Source: Azospirillum oryzae (lineage in GTDB: Bacteria; Pseudomonadota; Alphaproteobacteria; Azospirillales; Azospirillaceae). From it: DNA of 64,000 nucleotides. How positions within the stretch are numbered: position 1 is the first letter of the stretch; every line of letters starts with the position of its first letter. The stretch spans positions 172,001 to 236,000 of the forward strand of contig NZ_FXAK01000002.1 of assembly GCF_900177515.1 (NCBI RefSeq), given 5' to 3'. The notes below the pieces were generated by a model that searched no databases, had not been told where the DNA came from, and saw only the letters and a list, made by a program, of their open reading frames with translations. Made by a program: the position numbers and the translations under genes. Positions 26,091 to 44,562 of this stretch are shown here, one piece after another.

Positions 26091-27269
26091 ATGACCCGGA
26101 CGATCGCCAAATTCGCAACCGTATCCGCACTGGCCCTGTCGGTGGCGCTTGGCGCCGGGGCGGCGCAGGCCAAGGAGTTCCTGCTGGGCTCCGAACTGCC
26201 GCTGACCGGCAGCCTCGCCCGCGTCGGCCAGGGCATGCATGAGGGCATCGCCGTCGCCATCGAGATGGCCAACAAGAGCTATGCCGGCAAGCACAGCTTC
26301 AAAGTCCAGACCATCGACGACGAGACCTCCCCGGCCAAGGGCGTAGCGGCGGTGGAGAAGCTGGCCGGCGACGGGGTGGTGGCGATCACCGGCGGCTACG
26401 GCTCCAACATCATCGGCCCGGCGTCGGAAGCGGCACAGAAGGCCGGGCTGGTCTACATCACCTCGGGCGGCGTCTCGCCGGAACTGACCCAGCGCGGCTA
26501 TCCCACCTTCTTCCGCATCAACAACACCGACGGCTACGCGCTGGCGATGATCGGCCTGATCCAGGAGATGGGCGCCAAGAAGGTCTCCATCGTCTATCTG
26601 AACAAGGATGCGACCAGCAGCCTCGCCAAGCAGGTGAACACCGCGCTGACCGGCAAGAGCATCACGGTGGGCATGCACGAGTTCGACGGCTCCACCAGCG
26701 ACTTCAAGCCGCTGATGAACAAGGTGAAGCTGCAGGACCGCCCGGACGTCATCGCCATGGTCGGCTACGAGAACGACTATGTCGGCATCCTGCGCGCCGC
26801 CAAGGTGCTGAAACCGCAGGTCAAGGCGGTGGTCGGCGTCTGGTCGCTCGCCACCGCGCAGATGGCCAAGGAATTCCCCGACCTGATGGAGAATGTCTAC
26901 GGCACCTCCATGCTGCCCTATCCGGTGGAATTCACCCAGCCGGAGGCGGTGGAGTTCGCCGCCACCTATAAGAAGCTGTTCAACAAGGACCCCGACTATC
27001 TGGGCCAGTTCGGCTATGTCCAGACCCGCCTGCTGATCGACGCCGTCGTCCGTGCCGACGAGGCCGGGACGCTGGGCAAGGGTGGCCTGCCGGAAGAACT
27101 GCGCAAGACCGACGCCAATACCCTGATCGGCCGCGTCACCTTCGACAAGAACGGCGACAACCTGAACTTCACCCACCGCATGGGCCAGCACCAGGGCGGC
27201 AAGGTGGTCCTGGTCTGGCCGAGCGACGCCGCCAACGGAAAGATGAACTTCCCGGCGGTTCCGTGGTGA
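26091..27269 (+). CDS. ABC transporter substrate-binding protein, LivK/HAAT family
   Basis: A 392-residue periplasmic binding protein with a clear Sec signal peptide (ATVSALALSVALGAGAAQA). The mature N-terminus (KEFLLGSELPLTGSLARVGQ) and YITSGGVSPELTQRGYPTFF match the Leu/Ile/Val-binding (type I) fold. GGGAGG lies ten bases before the ATG at 26091; an ATG at 26067 would put extra polar residues before the signal. It is the first of five transporter genes (LivK-H-M-G-F order). The distance to livH (153 bp) is filled by a palindromic repeat, which could stabilise the binding-protein message relative to the rest. The ligand is probably the acid activated by the neighbouring CoA ligase, since many HAAT proteins beside such enzymes bind aromatic or alicyclic acids. 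Confidence 0.9.
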   Translation: MTRTIAKFATVSALALSVALGAGAAQAKEFLLGSELPLTGSLARVGQGMHEGIAVAIEMANKSYAGKHSFKVQTIDDETSPAKGVAAVEKLAGDGVVAITGGYGSNIIGPASEAAQKAGLVYITSGGVSPELTQRGYPTFFRINNTDGYALAMIGLIQEMGAKKVSIVYLNKDATSSLAKQVNTALTGKSITVGMHEFDGSTSDFKPLMNKVKLQDRPDVIAMVGYENDYVGILRAAKVLKPQVKAVVGVWSLATAQMAKEFPDLMENVYGTSMLPYPVEFTQPEAVEFAATYKKLFNKDPDYLGQFGYVQTRLLIDAVVRADEAGTLGKGGLPEELRKTDANTLIGRVTFDKNGDNLNFTHRMGQHQGGKVVLVWPSDAANGKMNFPAVPW

Positions 27270-27276
27270 GTGGATA

Positions 27277-27391
27277 CCCCCTCTCCCCCCCGGGGAGAGG
27301 GTCGGGGTGAGGGGGATGCACAGCGTGGATATCCCAAGAATCCCTGCTGCGCGACCCCCTCACCCTAACCCTCTCCCCGGGGGGAGAGGGG
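27277..27391. repeat. GC-rich palindromic intergenic repeat, copy 2
   Basis: Two hairpins (CCCTCTCCCCCCCGGGGAGAGGG and CCCTCTCCCC/GGGGAGAGGG with a slightly different loop) are separated by a GTGAGGGGG / CCCCCTCAC pair. The repeat fills the gap between the binding-protein and permease genes inside one transcription unit. Confidence 0.85.
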
Positions 27392-27422
27392 ATGAGGTCC
27401 CTCCCCCAAAAGGGCGTAATCC

Positions 27423-28301
27423 ATGCTTGAACTGACGCTCCAGGCACTGTTCTCGGGCCTGCTCGCCGGCGGCTATTACGCGACCGTGGCGGTCGGGCTG
27501 GCGCTGGTGTTCGGTACCATGCGGGTCATCAACCTCGCCCATGGCGAGCTGGTGCTGCTGGCCGCCTATGTCGCCTATGCGGCGGAAACCAACTATGGCG
27601 TCAACCCAGTGATGGCGATCCCGGTGGCGCTGGTGATCGTCGGGACGGCGTCGGCCATCGTCTATGCGCTGCTCAGCCGGATCAACCAGGACCGCGAGAT
27701 CAACTCGCTGATCCTCACCTTCGGGCTGGGGATCATCCTGACCAACGCCATCCTGTCGATCTGGGCCGCCGACATCCATTCGACCTCCGACCCCTGGTTC
27801 CAGGATTCGATGGTGATCGCCGATACCCTGTTCGCCATGAACGCGGAGGTCGCGGCCTTCATCGGCGGGCTGGTGCTGATGGCCGGCGTCTGGTGGTGGC
27901 TGAACCATTCCTGGCAGGGCCGGGCGGTGCGGGCACTGTCGTCGAACCGGGCGGCGGCGACGCTGATGGGCGTCAACCCGCGCAAGATCGAGATCCTGTC
28001 CTTCCTGATCGCGGCCCTGCTCGCCACCTTCGCCGGCTTCGCCATCTACACCGGCAAGACCGTCTTCCCGGCCTTGGGCCATGTGCTGACGGTCAAGGCC
28101 TTCATCATCACCGTGCTGGCCGGGATGGGGTCGATCCCCGGCGTGCTGATCGGCGCCATCATGATCGGCGTCATCGAATCGCTGACGGTCACCTATCTGT
28201 CGGCCTCGCTGCAGGAGTTGGCGGGAATGATCCTGTTCCTGGTCGTGCTGTTCGTCTCGCCCTCGGGCCTGTTCGGCGGCGGGAGGGCACTGGCGCGATG
28301 A
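27423..28301 (+). CDS. livH: Branched-chain-type ABC transporter permease LivH
   Basis: A 292-residue inner-membrane permease of the LivH family with about eight hydrophobic segments. Family landmarks are GLLAGGYYATVAVGLALVFG, RVINLAHGELVLLAAY and the EAA-type cytoplasmic loop region (AALLATFAGFAIYTGKT). It forms one half of the translocation channel with LivM. The stop overlaps the livM start by 4 bp. It is the second transporter gene of the operon and the first after the palindromic repeat. The transported compound is unknown; the flanking acyl-CoA genes argue for a carboxylic acid over an amino acid. Confidence 0.92.
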   Translation: MLELTLQALFSGLLAGGYYATVAVGLALVFGTMRVINLAHGELVLLAAYVAYAAETNYGVNPVMAIPVALVIVGTASAIVYALLSRINQDREINSLILTFGLGIILTNAILSIWAADIHSTSDPWFQDSMVIADTLFAMNAEVAAFIGGLVLMAGVWWWLNHSWQGRAVRALSSNRAAATLMGVNPRKIEILSFLIAALLATFAGFAIYTGKTVFPALGHVLTVKAFIITVLAGMGSIPGVLIGAIMIGVIESLTVTYLSASLQELAGMILFLVVLFVSPSGLFGGGRALAR

Positions 28302-29255
28302 CCAAAACGCTCATGAACCGCATCGTTCTGACCGCGGCCCTCGCCATCGCCTATGTCGGCGTGCCGCTGCTGCTGGGCGGCAACGCCTATGTGCTGGGGC
28401 TGATCGTCGCGGCGCTGACCATCGCCGGCGTGGCGGTGGCCTGGGCGCTGCTGGGCAACCTCGGCGGCATGGTCAGCTTCGGCCACGCCGCCTTCTTCGG
28501 GGTGGGGTCCTACACCTCGGCCGTGCTGGCGATGAAGCTGGGGGTGCCGGTCTTCGCGGCCATGCTGCTGGGCGGGGTGGGGGCGGCGGTGTCCTCCATC
28601 GCCATGCTGCCGGCGCTGCGGCTGCGCGGTCCCTATTTCGCGCTCGCCATCCTCGCCTATGCCCACATCTTCCAGATTCTGGCGACGGAGATGACCGCGG
28701 TCACCGGCGGGGCCGGCGGGCTGCTGTCGATCCCGCGCTTTCCCACCCTGCTGGGCTTCGAATTCGGCGAGAAGCTGGGCGGCTACCTGATCGTGCTGAC
28801 CATCGTGGTGCTGGCGGCGTTCGCCTATGACGCCATCCGGCGCAGCACCTGGGGCCTCGCCCTGAAGGCGATGCACGACACCGAGGTGGCGACCCGCGTC
28901 GTCGGCGTGCCCAGCACCCACCTGAAGGCGGCGATGCTGGTGCTGTCGGCCTTCATCACCGGGGTGGTCGGCGCCTTCAACGCCCATTTCATCAGCTTCC
29001 TCGACCCCGATTACGCCTTTTCCAGCGGCTGGACCGTGCTGCCCATCGCCGCGGCGATCTTCGGCGGCTACCGCACGGTGTGGGGGCCGGTGGTCGGGGC
29101 GTTGGCGATCTATCTGGTCGACCAGTTGCTGTTCAAGCCGATCCTGCCGCACGGCCACCAGATGATCCTGGGCGTGCTGCTCTGCGCCATGATCCTGTTC
29201 AGCCCCGGCGGGCTGATGCCGGCCTTGCGCCGCCGCCCGGTGAAGGAGAACCGCC

Positions 29256-29269
<14 letters not shown>
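28298..29269 (+). CDS. livM: Branched-chain-type ABC transporter permease LivM
   Basis: A 323-residue inner-membrane permease of the LivM family. GNLGGMVSFGHAAFFGVGSY is the hallmark of the group, and LRGPYFALAILAYAHIFQIL and VLPIAAAIFGGYRTVWGPVV are also typical. About nine hydrophobic segments are visible. The ATG at 28298 follows GGGAGGG by ten bases and overlaps the livH stop; a second in-frame ATG at 28313 is possible. The 3' end overlaps livG by 14 bp. It pairs with LivH to form the membrane channel. Confidence 0.92.
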
Positions 29270-29977
<708 letters not shown>

Positions 29978-29981
<4 letters not shown>

Positions 29982-30700
29982 CCAACGCGCTCGACATCCT
30001 GACGCTTCGGGCCGGCTATGGCGCGATCAACGTGCTGTGGGACGTCTCGCTGTCGGTGGAGACCGGCAAGACGACGGTGATCGTCGGCCCGAACGGGGCC
30101 GGCAAGACCACGCTGCTGCGCGCCATCATGGGTCTGGTGCCCGCCACCGCAGGCGACATCCGCGTCGACGGGCAGAGCCGCAAGGCGATGAAGACCTGGG
30201 ACCGGGTGGCCGACGGGGTGGTGATGATCCCCGAAGGCCGGATGATCTTCCCCGACATGACGGTGGAGGACAACCTGATGATGGGTGCCTTCCCGCCCGG
30301 CTGCCGCAGGGATTGGAAGCGCAACAAGGCGATGGTCATGGACATGTTCCCCCGTCTGGCGGAACGGCGCGGCCAGATCGCCGGCACCCTGTCGGGCGGC
30401 GAGGCGCAGATGCTCGCCATCGGCCGCGGCCTGATGGAACAGCCCCGCGTCTGCCTGATCGACGAGCCGTCGCTCGGCCTCGCCCCCGTGGTGGTGGACG
30501 AGATCTTCCGCATCCTGGCCCGCCTGCGGGCGGAGGGGCTGACCATCCTGCTGGTGGAGCAGAACACCAGCCGCGCGCTGAAGATCGCCGACCACGTCTA
30601 TCTGATGCAGTCGGGCAAGGTGGTGCTGTCCGAACGCGGCGACCGGGTGGACCTGGAGCGCCTGCACGCGCTTTACTTCGCACACGAAACAGCCGCGTGA
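29978..30700 (+). CDS. livF: ABC transporter ATP-binding protein LivF
   Basis: A 240-residue cytoplasmic ATPase with all standard motifs: Walker A (GPNGAGKTTLLRAIMG), the LivF-type Q-loop segment (GVVMIPEGRMIFPDMTVEDN), signature (LSGGEAQMLAIGRGLM), Walker B (VCLIDEPSLGLAPVVV) and H-loop region (ILLVEQNTSRALK). It overlaps livG by 4 bp, and its TGA shares one base with the thioesterase ATG (TGATG). It completes the LivKHMGF set and probably drives uptake of an organic acid, judged from the flanking CoA enzymes. Confidence 0.93.
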
Positions 30701-31143
30701 TGGGACAGGGTATGGACGATCTGATGAACGGGGAGCCGGAATCCGGCTTCCAACGCCTGCTGGGCTACGCCTTGAGTCGCTGGGAGGATGGGGCGGCGGA
30801 ACTCACCATGGCCATTGACGAGCGCCACCTGAACCGGGCTGGCGTCGTGCATGGCGGCGTCATGACGACGCTTTTGGACACGGTTTCCGGATTTTCGGCA
30901 ACATACTGTCCCTTCCCCAGCCGGGTGCGCCGGGTGGTGACGCTGTCCTTGTCGACCAGCTTCCTGGGTCAGGCGCGCACCGGTACGCTGGTGGCCACCG
31001 GCCGGCTGCGCGGCGGCGGGCGCAAGATCGTCGGGGTGGCGGCGGAACTCCGCCATGGCGACACCGGCGCCCTGATCGCCACGTCGGAAGGCATGTTCAA
31101 ATACCGGCCGGGCAGCGAGAACCGGGAGGGGACCGAGCTATGA
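30700..31143 (+). CDS. PaaI-type hotdog-fold acyl-CoA thioesterase
   Basis: A 147-residue single hotdog domain. The active-site helix region LNRAGVVHGGVMTTLLDTV carries the HGG motif and the Asp expected in PaaI/YbgC-type thioesterases, and SLSTSFLGQARTGTLVATGR forms the central strands. Such enzymes hydrolyse acyl-CoA to free acid and CoA and usually rescue CoA from dead-end intermediates. The ATG at 30700 shares a base with the livF stop and the gene ends with an ATGA overlap into the enoyl-CoA hydratase gene, so it belongs to the same transcript. An alternative start at 30712 would lose four residues. Confidence 0.88.
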   Translation: MGQGMDDLMNGEPESGFQRLLGYALSRWEDGAAELTMAIDERHLNRAGVVHGGVMTTLLDTVSGFSATYCPFPSRVRRVVTLSLSTSFLGQARTGTLVATGRLRGGGRKIVGVAAELRHGDTGALIATSEGMFKYRPGSENREGTEL

Positions 31144-31922
31144 GCGGACAATTGACCGTCACGCACCAGGGCCGCGTGATGGTGCTGACGATGGACGACG
31201 CGGCCACCAGGAACGCGCTGGGGCCGGAGATGATGGTCGCCGCGCGCGACGCGCTGACCCAGGCGGCCGAGGATCCGGGGGTTGGCGCCATCGTCCTGAC
31301 CGGGGCCAACGGCAGCTTCTGTTCCGGCGGCAACCTGGGTCGGCTGCTCGGGAACGCCAAGGCCGATCCGAAGGTGACCCGCGCCAGCCTGGAGCGCTTC
31401 CATGGCTGGACCCGCGCCATGCGCGCCTGCCCGAAGCCGGTGATCGCCGCGGTCGAGGGCGCCGCCGCCGGGGCCGGCTTCTCCATCGCGCTCGGCTGCG
31501 ACCTGATCGTCGCGGCGGAGGATGCGGTGTTCACGCTGGCCTATGTGAAGGTCGGGCTGAACCCGGACGGCGGCGCGTCGGCCTTCCTCGCCCGCGCGGC
31601 GACTCCACAGCTGGCGGCCGAGATCATGTTCGAAGGCGGCAAGATCGGCGCGGCCCGGCTGGCCCAGCTCGCCATCGTCAACCGGGTGGTGGCTCCGGGC
31701 ACCGCGCTTGCCGAAGCCCTGGCCTGGGCGGAGCGGCTGGCCGAGGGGCCGACGCTCGCCATCGGCCGGGCCAAGCGGCTGATCGAAAGCGGCTTCGGCG
31801 GACCCGACGACCAGCTCGACCGGGAAGCCGCCTTCTTCGTCGAGGCACTGCATGGGGCGGAGGCGGCGGAGGGCATCACCGCATTCTTCGAGAAGCGGGC
31901 TCCCAACTATCCCAGAGGCTGA
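31140..31922 (+). CDS. Enoyl-CoA hydratase/isomerase family protein
   Basis: A 260-residue crotonase-fold enzyme, last in the acyl-CoA/Liv unit. The CoA-binding and oxyanion-hole segments are VLTGANGSFCSGGNLGRLLG and EGAAAGAGFSIALGCDLIVA. The catalytic positions follow the hydratase pattern loosely: YVKVGLNPDGGASAFLARAA has Asp-Gly where classical hydratases have the second glutamate, so isomerase or another crotonase activity is possible. It should hydrate or isomerise the enoyl-CoA made by the acyl-CoA dehydrogenase at the head of the unit. A 3-hydroxyacyl-CoA dehydrogenase and thiolase are not in the cluster and would have to come from elsewhere. Confidence 0.9.
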   Translation: MSGQLTVTHQGRVMVLTMDDAATRNALGPEMMVAARDALTQAAEDPGVGAIVLTGANGSFCSGGNLGRLLGNAKADPKVTRASLERFHGWTRAMRACPKPVIAAVEGAAAGAGFSIALGCDLIVAAEDAVFTLAYVKVGLNPDGGASAFLARAATPQLAAEIMFEGGKIGAARLAQLAIVNRVVAPGTALAEALAWAERLAEGPTLAIGRAKRLIESGFGGPDDQLDREAAFFVEALHGAEAAEGITAFFEKRAPNYPRG

Positions 31923-31930
31923 GCTTATCG

Positions 31931-32149
31931 TCAGGCCAGCAACGACAGGGTAGGGTCGGGCGGGGTCGGTGCGGCGTTTTCCAGGGCGCGGGCGACATCG
32001 GCCGGCGCGCCCGGCAGCCGCAGCGGCTCCGCCCGGCCGGCGAAATACAGGTCGGTGCCTCCATCGGCCGTAACACGCAGGTAGGCGACCGCGATGGGGT
32101 TCACCAGAACGGTTTCCCCGGTCGTATCGGTCAGTTCAACGAATGACAT
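31931..32149 (-). CDS. Small conserved-looking protein of unknown function
   Basis: A 72-residue protein on the minus strand, convergent with the enoyl-CoA hydratase gene and ending 8 bp from it. It is supported by a strong ribosome binding site (AGAGAGGAAAG about five bases before the ATG). The fold looks like a small beta sheet (FVELTDTTGETVLVNPIAVA, then YLRVTADGGTDLYFAG) followed by a short helix (DVARALENA). The pattern faintly recalls FlbD-type small proteins, but I would not assign it. No signal peptide or membrane segment. Confidence 0.65.
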   Translation of the reverse strand: MSFVELTDTTGETVLVNPIAVAYLRVTADGGTDLYFAGRAEPLRLPGAPADVARALENAAPTPPDPTLSLLA

Positions 32150-32377
32150 TGCGTCTTTCCTCTCTCGCGTCTGGGTAAAACAGGCTGAAATGGTGTATGT
32201 TTCCAGCCCGGACGTTCAGTGAGGCGGCATACCCGTAAGGGAGTACCCCTTAGACCTCTTGAACGGAGCGGAACCGCGACAAACATGGGCGGTTCAGTTG
32301 ATCGAAGCCGAACGCGCTTCGAAAACCGGACGGGACGGGCTATAAGCCCGCACCGTCAATCAAGGGAGCATGCCGTC

Positions 32378-32839
32378 TTGAAGTTGCTTGTCGTCGAGGA
32401 CGATCCGCTGATCGGTCCGGCCGTAAAGGCCGTTCTGGAGAATGCGGGCTATACCGTGGTTGGACCGCTGCGCGATGCCGTGAAGGCCGCGCGGGTCGGT
32501 GCCCGCGAATGTCCCGACCTGGCGCTGGTCGACGTCAATCTCGCCGGTGGGGAGAATGGTCTCGTGCTCGCCCGGCGGCTGTGGGAGGAAAACGGCGTTC
32601 CGTCGCTGCTGATGACCGGCTTCGACCACCATGCGGCCGAAGCCCGCGAATTCGCCATGGGTCTGCTGCGCAAGCCGGTGATGCCGGACGCGCTGGTCCA
32701 GGCCGTCGGCGCGGCGGGCGAAATCCTGGGCGGCCTGCGGCCGTCCTCCACGCCGGCGGCGCTGGAAATCTTCCACGGCTCCGTCGCCACCACCGCCAGC
32801 CTGAGCGCCGGCAACCTGCCCAAGGCCCGCACGGCCTGA
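32378..32839 (+). CDS. Single-domain response regulator (receiver protein)
   Basis: A 153-residue protein made of one CheY-like receiver domain and a short tail. Conserved positions are visible: the acidic pair in LLVVEDDPLIG, the phosphoacceptor Asp in PDLALVDVNLAGGENG, Thr in LLMTGF and Lys in GLLRKPVMPDAL. There is no output domain, so it acts by protein contact or as a phosphate sink. The best start is TTG at 32378 with AAGGGAG nine bases upstream; ATG codons further up in frame have no ribosome binding site. A good intrinsic terminator follows. No kinase is adjacent. Confidence 0.85.
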   Translation: MKLLVVEDDPLIGPAVKAVLENAGYTVVGPLRDAVKAARVGARECPDLALVDVNLAGGENGLVLARRLWEENGVPSLLMTGFDHHAAEAREFAMGLLRKPVMPDALVQAVGAAGEILGGLRPSSTPAALEIFHGSVATTASLSAGNLPKARTA

Positions 32840-32867
32840 CCGGCATCCTGGCGCATCGTCCCCTGAG

Positions 32868-32898
32868 AACGCCCGCCCCTTCGGCGGGCGTTTTCCTT
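32868..32898 (+). terminator. Intrinsic terminator after the receiver gene
   Basis: A 10-bp perfect stem, AACGCCCGCC / GGCGGGCGTT, with a CCTTC loop, running into TTTTCCTTTT. This is the clearest rho-independent terminator in the window. Confidence 0.9.
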
Positions 32899-32985
32899 TT
32901 GGGGCAAGATGCCTGCGCAATGATTGCCGGCTGCCGCTGTTGGTTGCGTGGATGACGGAGACGAACTCCCGCCTCCGTCCACGAG

Positions 32986-33026
32986 TTTCGACGTTCCGTT
33001 TCGATGTTCCCGGACTTCGACGTTCC
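32986..33026. repeat. Three direct repeats TTCGAYGTTCC upstream of the Ser/Gly-rich gene
   Basis: Copies TTTCGACGTTCC (32986), TTTCGATGTTCC (32999) and CTTCGACGTTCC (33015) occur within 41 bp, about 70 bp before the start codon. Spacing is 13 and 16 bases. They could be binding sites for a regulator, or a remnant of slippage. Confidence 0.6.
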
Positions 33027-33091
33027 CAGACACCGGCTGCCCATTGCTGCAAGACCAGCGGCAAGGGGCATGCGCAGCGAAAGGAATTGAC

Positions 33092-33538
33092 ATGAAGAGC
33101 CTGATGATCGGCACCGCCGCCGCTCTTGCCCTGATGGCCGCCCCGGCCTTTGCCGCCGGCAGCAACTCCATCTCCGGCAGCCCCGCCGCGACCAGCGCCG
33201 GTCCGAGCACCAACGCCAACCAGACCAACCCGCCCTGCACCTCCAACAACCAGCTCGGCTGCGGCAGCATGGGCGGTGTCGACAGCAACAGCGGCGCCAC
33301 CAGCGGCTCCAGCGGCTCGTCCTCCAGCGGCTCTTCCATGGGCAGCGGTTCGATGACCGGTTCGGGCTCCTCCAGTTCGACCAACGGCATGGGCGGCAAC
33401 AGCACGGGCAACAGCGGCTCCATGGGCACCGGCTCCGACGGCCCGGTCGGCACGCAGCAGCCGTCGGGCTCCATGGGCAGTTCGACGGGCGGTTCGGCGG
33501 GCGGTTCCTCCTCGGGCACCGGCGGCACGACCCGCTGA
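33092..33538 (+). CDS. Exported Ser/Gly-rich low-complexity protein
   Basis: A 148-residue protein with a clean Sec signal peptide (MKSLMIGTAAALALMAAPAF, then AA). The mature chain is almost entirely Ser, Gly, Thr, Asn and Met and has short degenerate repeats such as GSSGSSSSGSSMGSGSM. Two cysteines occur early in the mature part (NPPCTSNNQLGCGSM) and could form a disulfide. The start is set by AAAGGA six bases upstream; a longer reading frame to 32924 is not credible. A hairpin terminator follows. Proteins of this kind are common in alphaproteobacteria and have no known role; it is probably disordered and periplasmic or secreted. Confidence 0.75.
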   Translation: MKSLMIGTAAALALMAAPAFAAGSNSISGSPAATSAGPSTNANQTNPPCTSNNQLGCGSMGGVDSNSGATSGSSGSSSSGSSMGSGSMTGSGSSSSTNGMGGNSTGNSGSMGTGSDGPVGTQQPSGSMGSSTGGSAGGSSSGTGGTTR

Positions 33539-33558
33539 CGCTCACTATCCCGGCAACG

Positions 33559-33591
33559 CAAAGGGGCGCGCGATCACTCGCGCGCCCTTTC
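33559..33591 (+). terminator. Hairpin terminator after the Ser/Gly-rich gene
   Basis: AAAGGGGCGCGCG pairs with CGCGCGCCCTTT (one bulged G) around a 6-base loop, ending in TTTCGTT. It lies between convergent genes and may serve both strands. Confidence 0.75.
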
Positions 33592-33606
33592 GTTACGACG
33601 CCGGCC

Positions 33607-36387
<2,781 letters not shown>

Positions 36388-36425
36388 GGGTGTGTGCTCC
36401 TCGGAATAGGGAAGGGCGTTTTTTA

Positions 36426-42044
<5,619 letters not shown>

Positions 42045-42164
42045 GAGGGCTCCTCCCCTGTTGAGCGCTGGGTGGCACGTCGCTCAAACAGCACGGCGGG
42101 GAGAAATTCCCGCACCCGCGAAGCCGCTTCCACGAACGACCGCGCCCTTCTCCCGAAAGAGTGG

Positions 42165-42473
42165 TCAGACGGTCCGCGGGTGGTGCGGCAGATGGGCGAG
42201 ACGGCCGATCCGCTCGGCCACTTGCAGGGCCTCGACCACGTCGTCCAACCGGCCGTCGCGCATCAGATTGTGTGCGTGGGTGTTCAGCGCGGCGACGACG
42301 GCCCGCTCATCGGACACCCCGCGGGCCGGCTTCCCGTCGGGATCGAGCACGGTGGCGCCCAGCGCCGCCATGGCCTCCGCGGTCAGGTTCACGGCCTCGG
42401 ACAGGGCCTCTTCGTCGTCTTCCGCTGCGGTCAGGATCGGTTCCAGAAGCTCCGCAAGGAGACGGGGGGTCAT
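42165..42473 (-). CDS. Small hypothetical protein
   Basis: A 102-residue, mainly helical acidic protein (LLAELLEPILTAAEDDEEAL, then EAVNLTAEAMAALGATVLDP) whose family I do not recognise. The start at 42473 has GAGGA about eight bases upstream; a second ATG seven codons earlier has no ribosome binding site. It lies upstream of the trehalose fusion gene on the same strand with a 120-bp gap. That gap probably carries the trehalose promoter, so operon membership is uncertain. No signal peptide or membrane segment. Confidence 0.6.
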   Translation of the reverse strand: MTPRLLAELLEPILTAAEDDEEALSEAVNLTAEAMAALGATVLDPDGKPARGVSDERAVVAALNTHAHNLMRDGRLDDVVEALQVAERIGRLAHLPHHPRTV

Positions 42474-42494
42474 GGTGCTAATCCTCGGTGACAT

Positions 42495-42830
42495 TCTAAG
42501 GCCGTCCCCTTCGACGTCGGTGCTGTGTGGTCTTCAGTACAACAGCCGAAACGAAGGAAAGGTCCGCCCGGCCGAGCTGTCCGAAAGCCGGTTTCCTGAA
42601 GCATGGGGAAGGCTGCCGGACATGTGAAGCGACATGGGAACCGGGGGCGCAACCGGCAAGCGGAACCGGATGTCAACTGCACGGATGGGAGAAGGAAGGG
42701 GGCGGCCATCCACCGCAGGACGTGATGAGTTGTGGAAAATTCCTTTTTATTTCGCAAAAATACATTTGCATTCCGATTGTGGCGCGTACCAAGCGAGCAG
42801 AGTCCACCGAAAATCCAGGATAACGTTGCA
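42495..42830. other. Intergenic region between divergent small genes
   Basis: About 336 bases. The part around 42730-42785 is clearly AT-rich (for example ttcctttttatttcgcaaaa), unlike the rest of the window, and is the likely promoter area for the plus-strand gene. I see no RNA gene, terminator or repeat. Confidence 0.45.
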
Positions 42831-43181
42831 ATGGGCCTTCCGAACAGAGCATCCGGCATGGATGATCGGCAATCGATCACACAGGGTAGCGAACGTGCGC
42901 CCGTTGACGGAAGCGGTGGCGGGGGCCATCCTCCTAGTATGGACGACCTGACCCGACGCGTTGACCGGCTGGAAACCATCCTTGATCAGATGGCGCCGAC
43001 GCTTGCACGGATTGACGAGCGGTTGAAATCCCTGGCGACAAAGGAGGATGTCGCCAAGGTGGGGGAACGTGTCGCCAAGGTCGAGGGCGCGGTCGAAAAG
43101 CTCCCGACCACACTTCATCTGCTGGGCTTCATCGTCAGCGTGCTGGCGCTCGCGGGGATCGCGAAGTTCCTGCATCTCTGA
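42831..43181 (+). CDS. Small coiled-coil protein with C-terminal membrane anchor
   Basis: A 116-residue protein. After a Gly-rich N-terminus, residues about 38-88 form a heptad-rich coiled coil (MDDLTRRVDRLETILDQMAP, LARIDERLKSLATKED). A single membrane helix at the C-terminus (LLGFIVSVLALAGIAKFL) follows. The plan resembles XhlA/DUF1640-type tail-anchored small proteins seen in phage lysis modules and bacterial genomes, but homology is not certain. The start is ambiguous: ATG 42831 has AGGA ten bases upstream, and the frame is open from 42732. It converges with dctD. Confidence 0.6.
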   Translation: MGLPNRASGMDDRQSITQGSERAPVDGSGGGGHPPSMDDLTRRVDRLETILDQMAPTLARIDERLKSLATKEDVAKVGERVAKVEGAVEKLPTTLHLLGFIVSVLALAGIAKFLHL

Positions 43182-43206
43182 GGAGGATCCCTAACAGTGC
43201 AGGGAC

Positions 43207-44558
<1,352 letters not shown>

Positions 44559-44562
<4 letters not shown>

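Noticed and set aside
32270-32294. EcfG-like promoter (GGAAC-N16-GGTT) before the receiver gene
   Set aside because: The -10 element is imperfect and a match this short is expected by chance in GC-rich DNA; kept only as a possibility.
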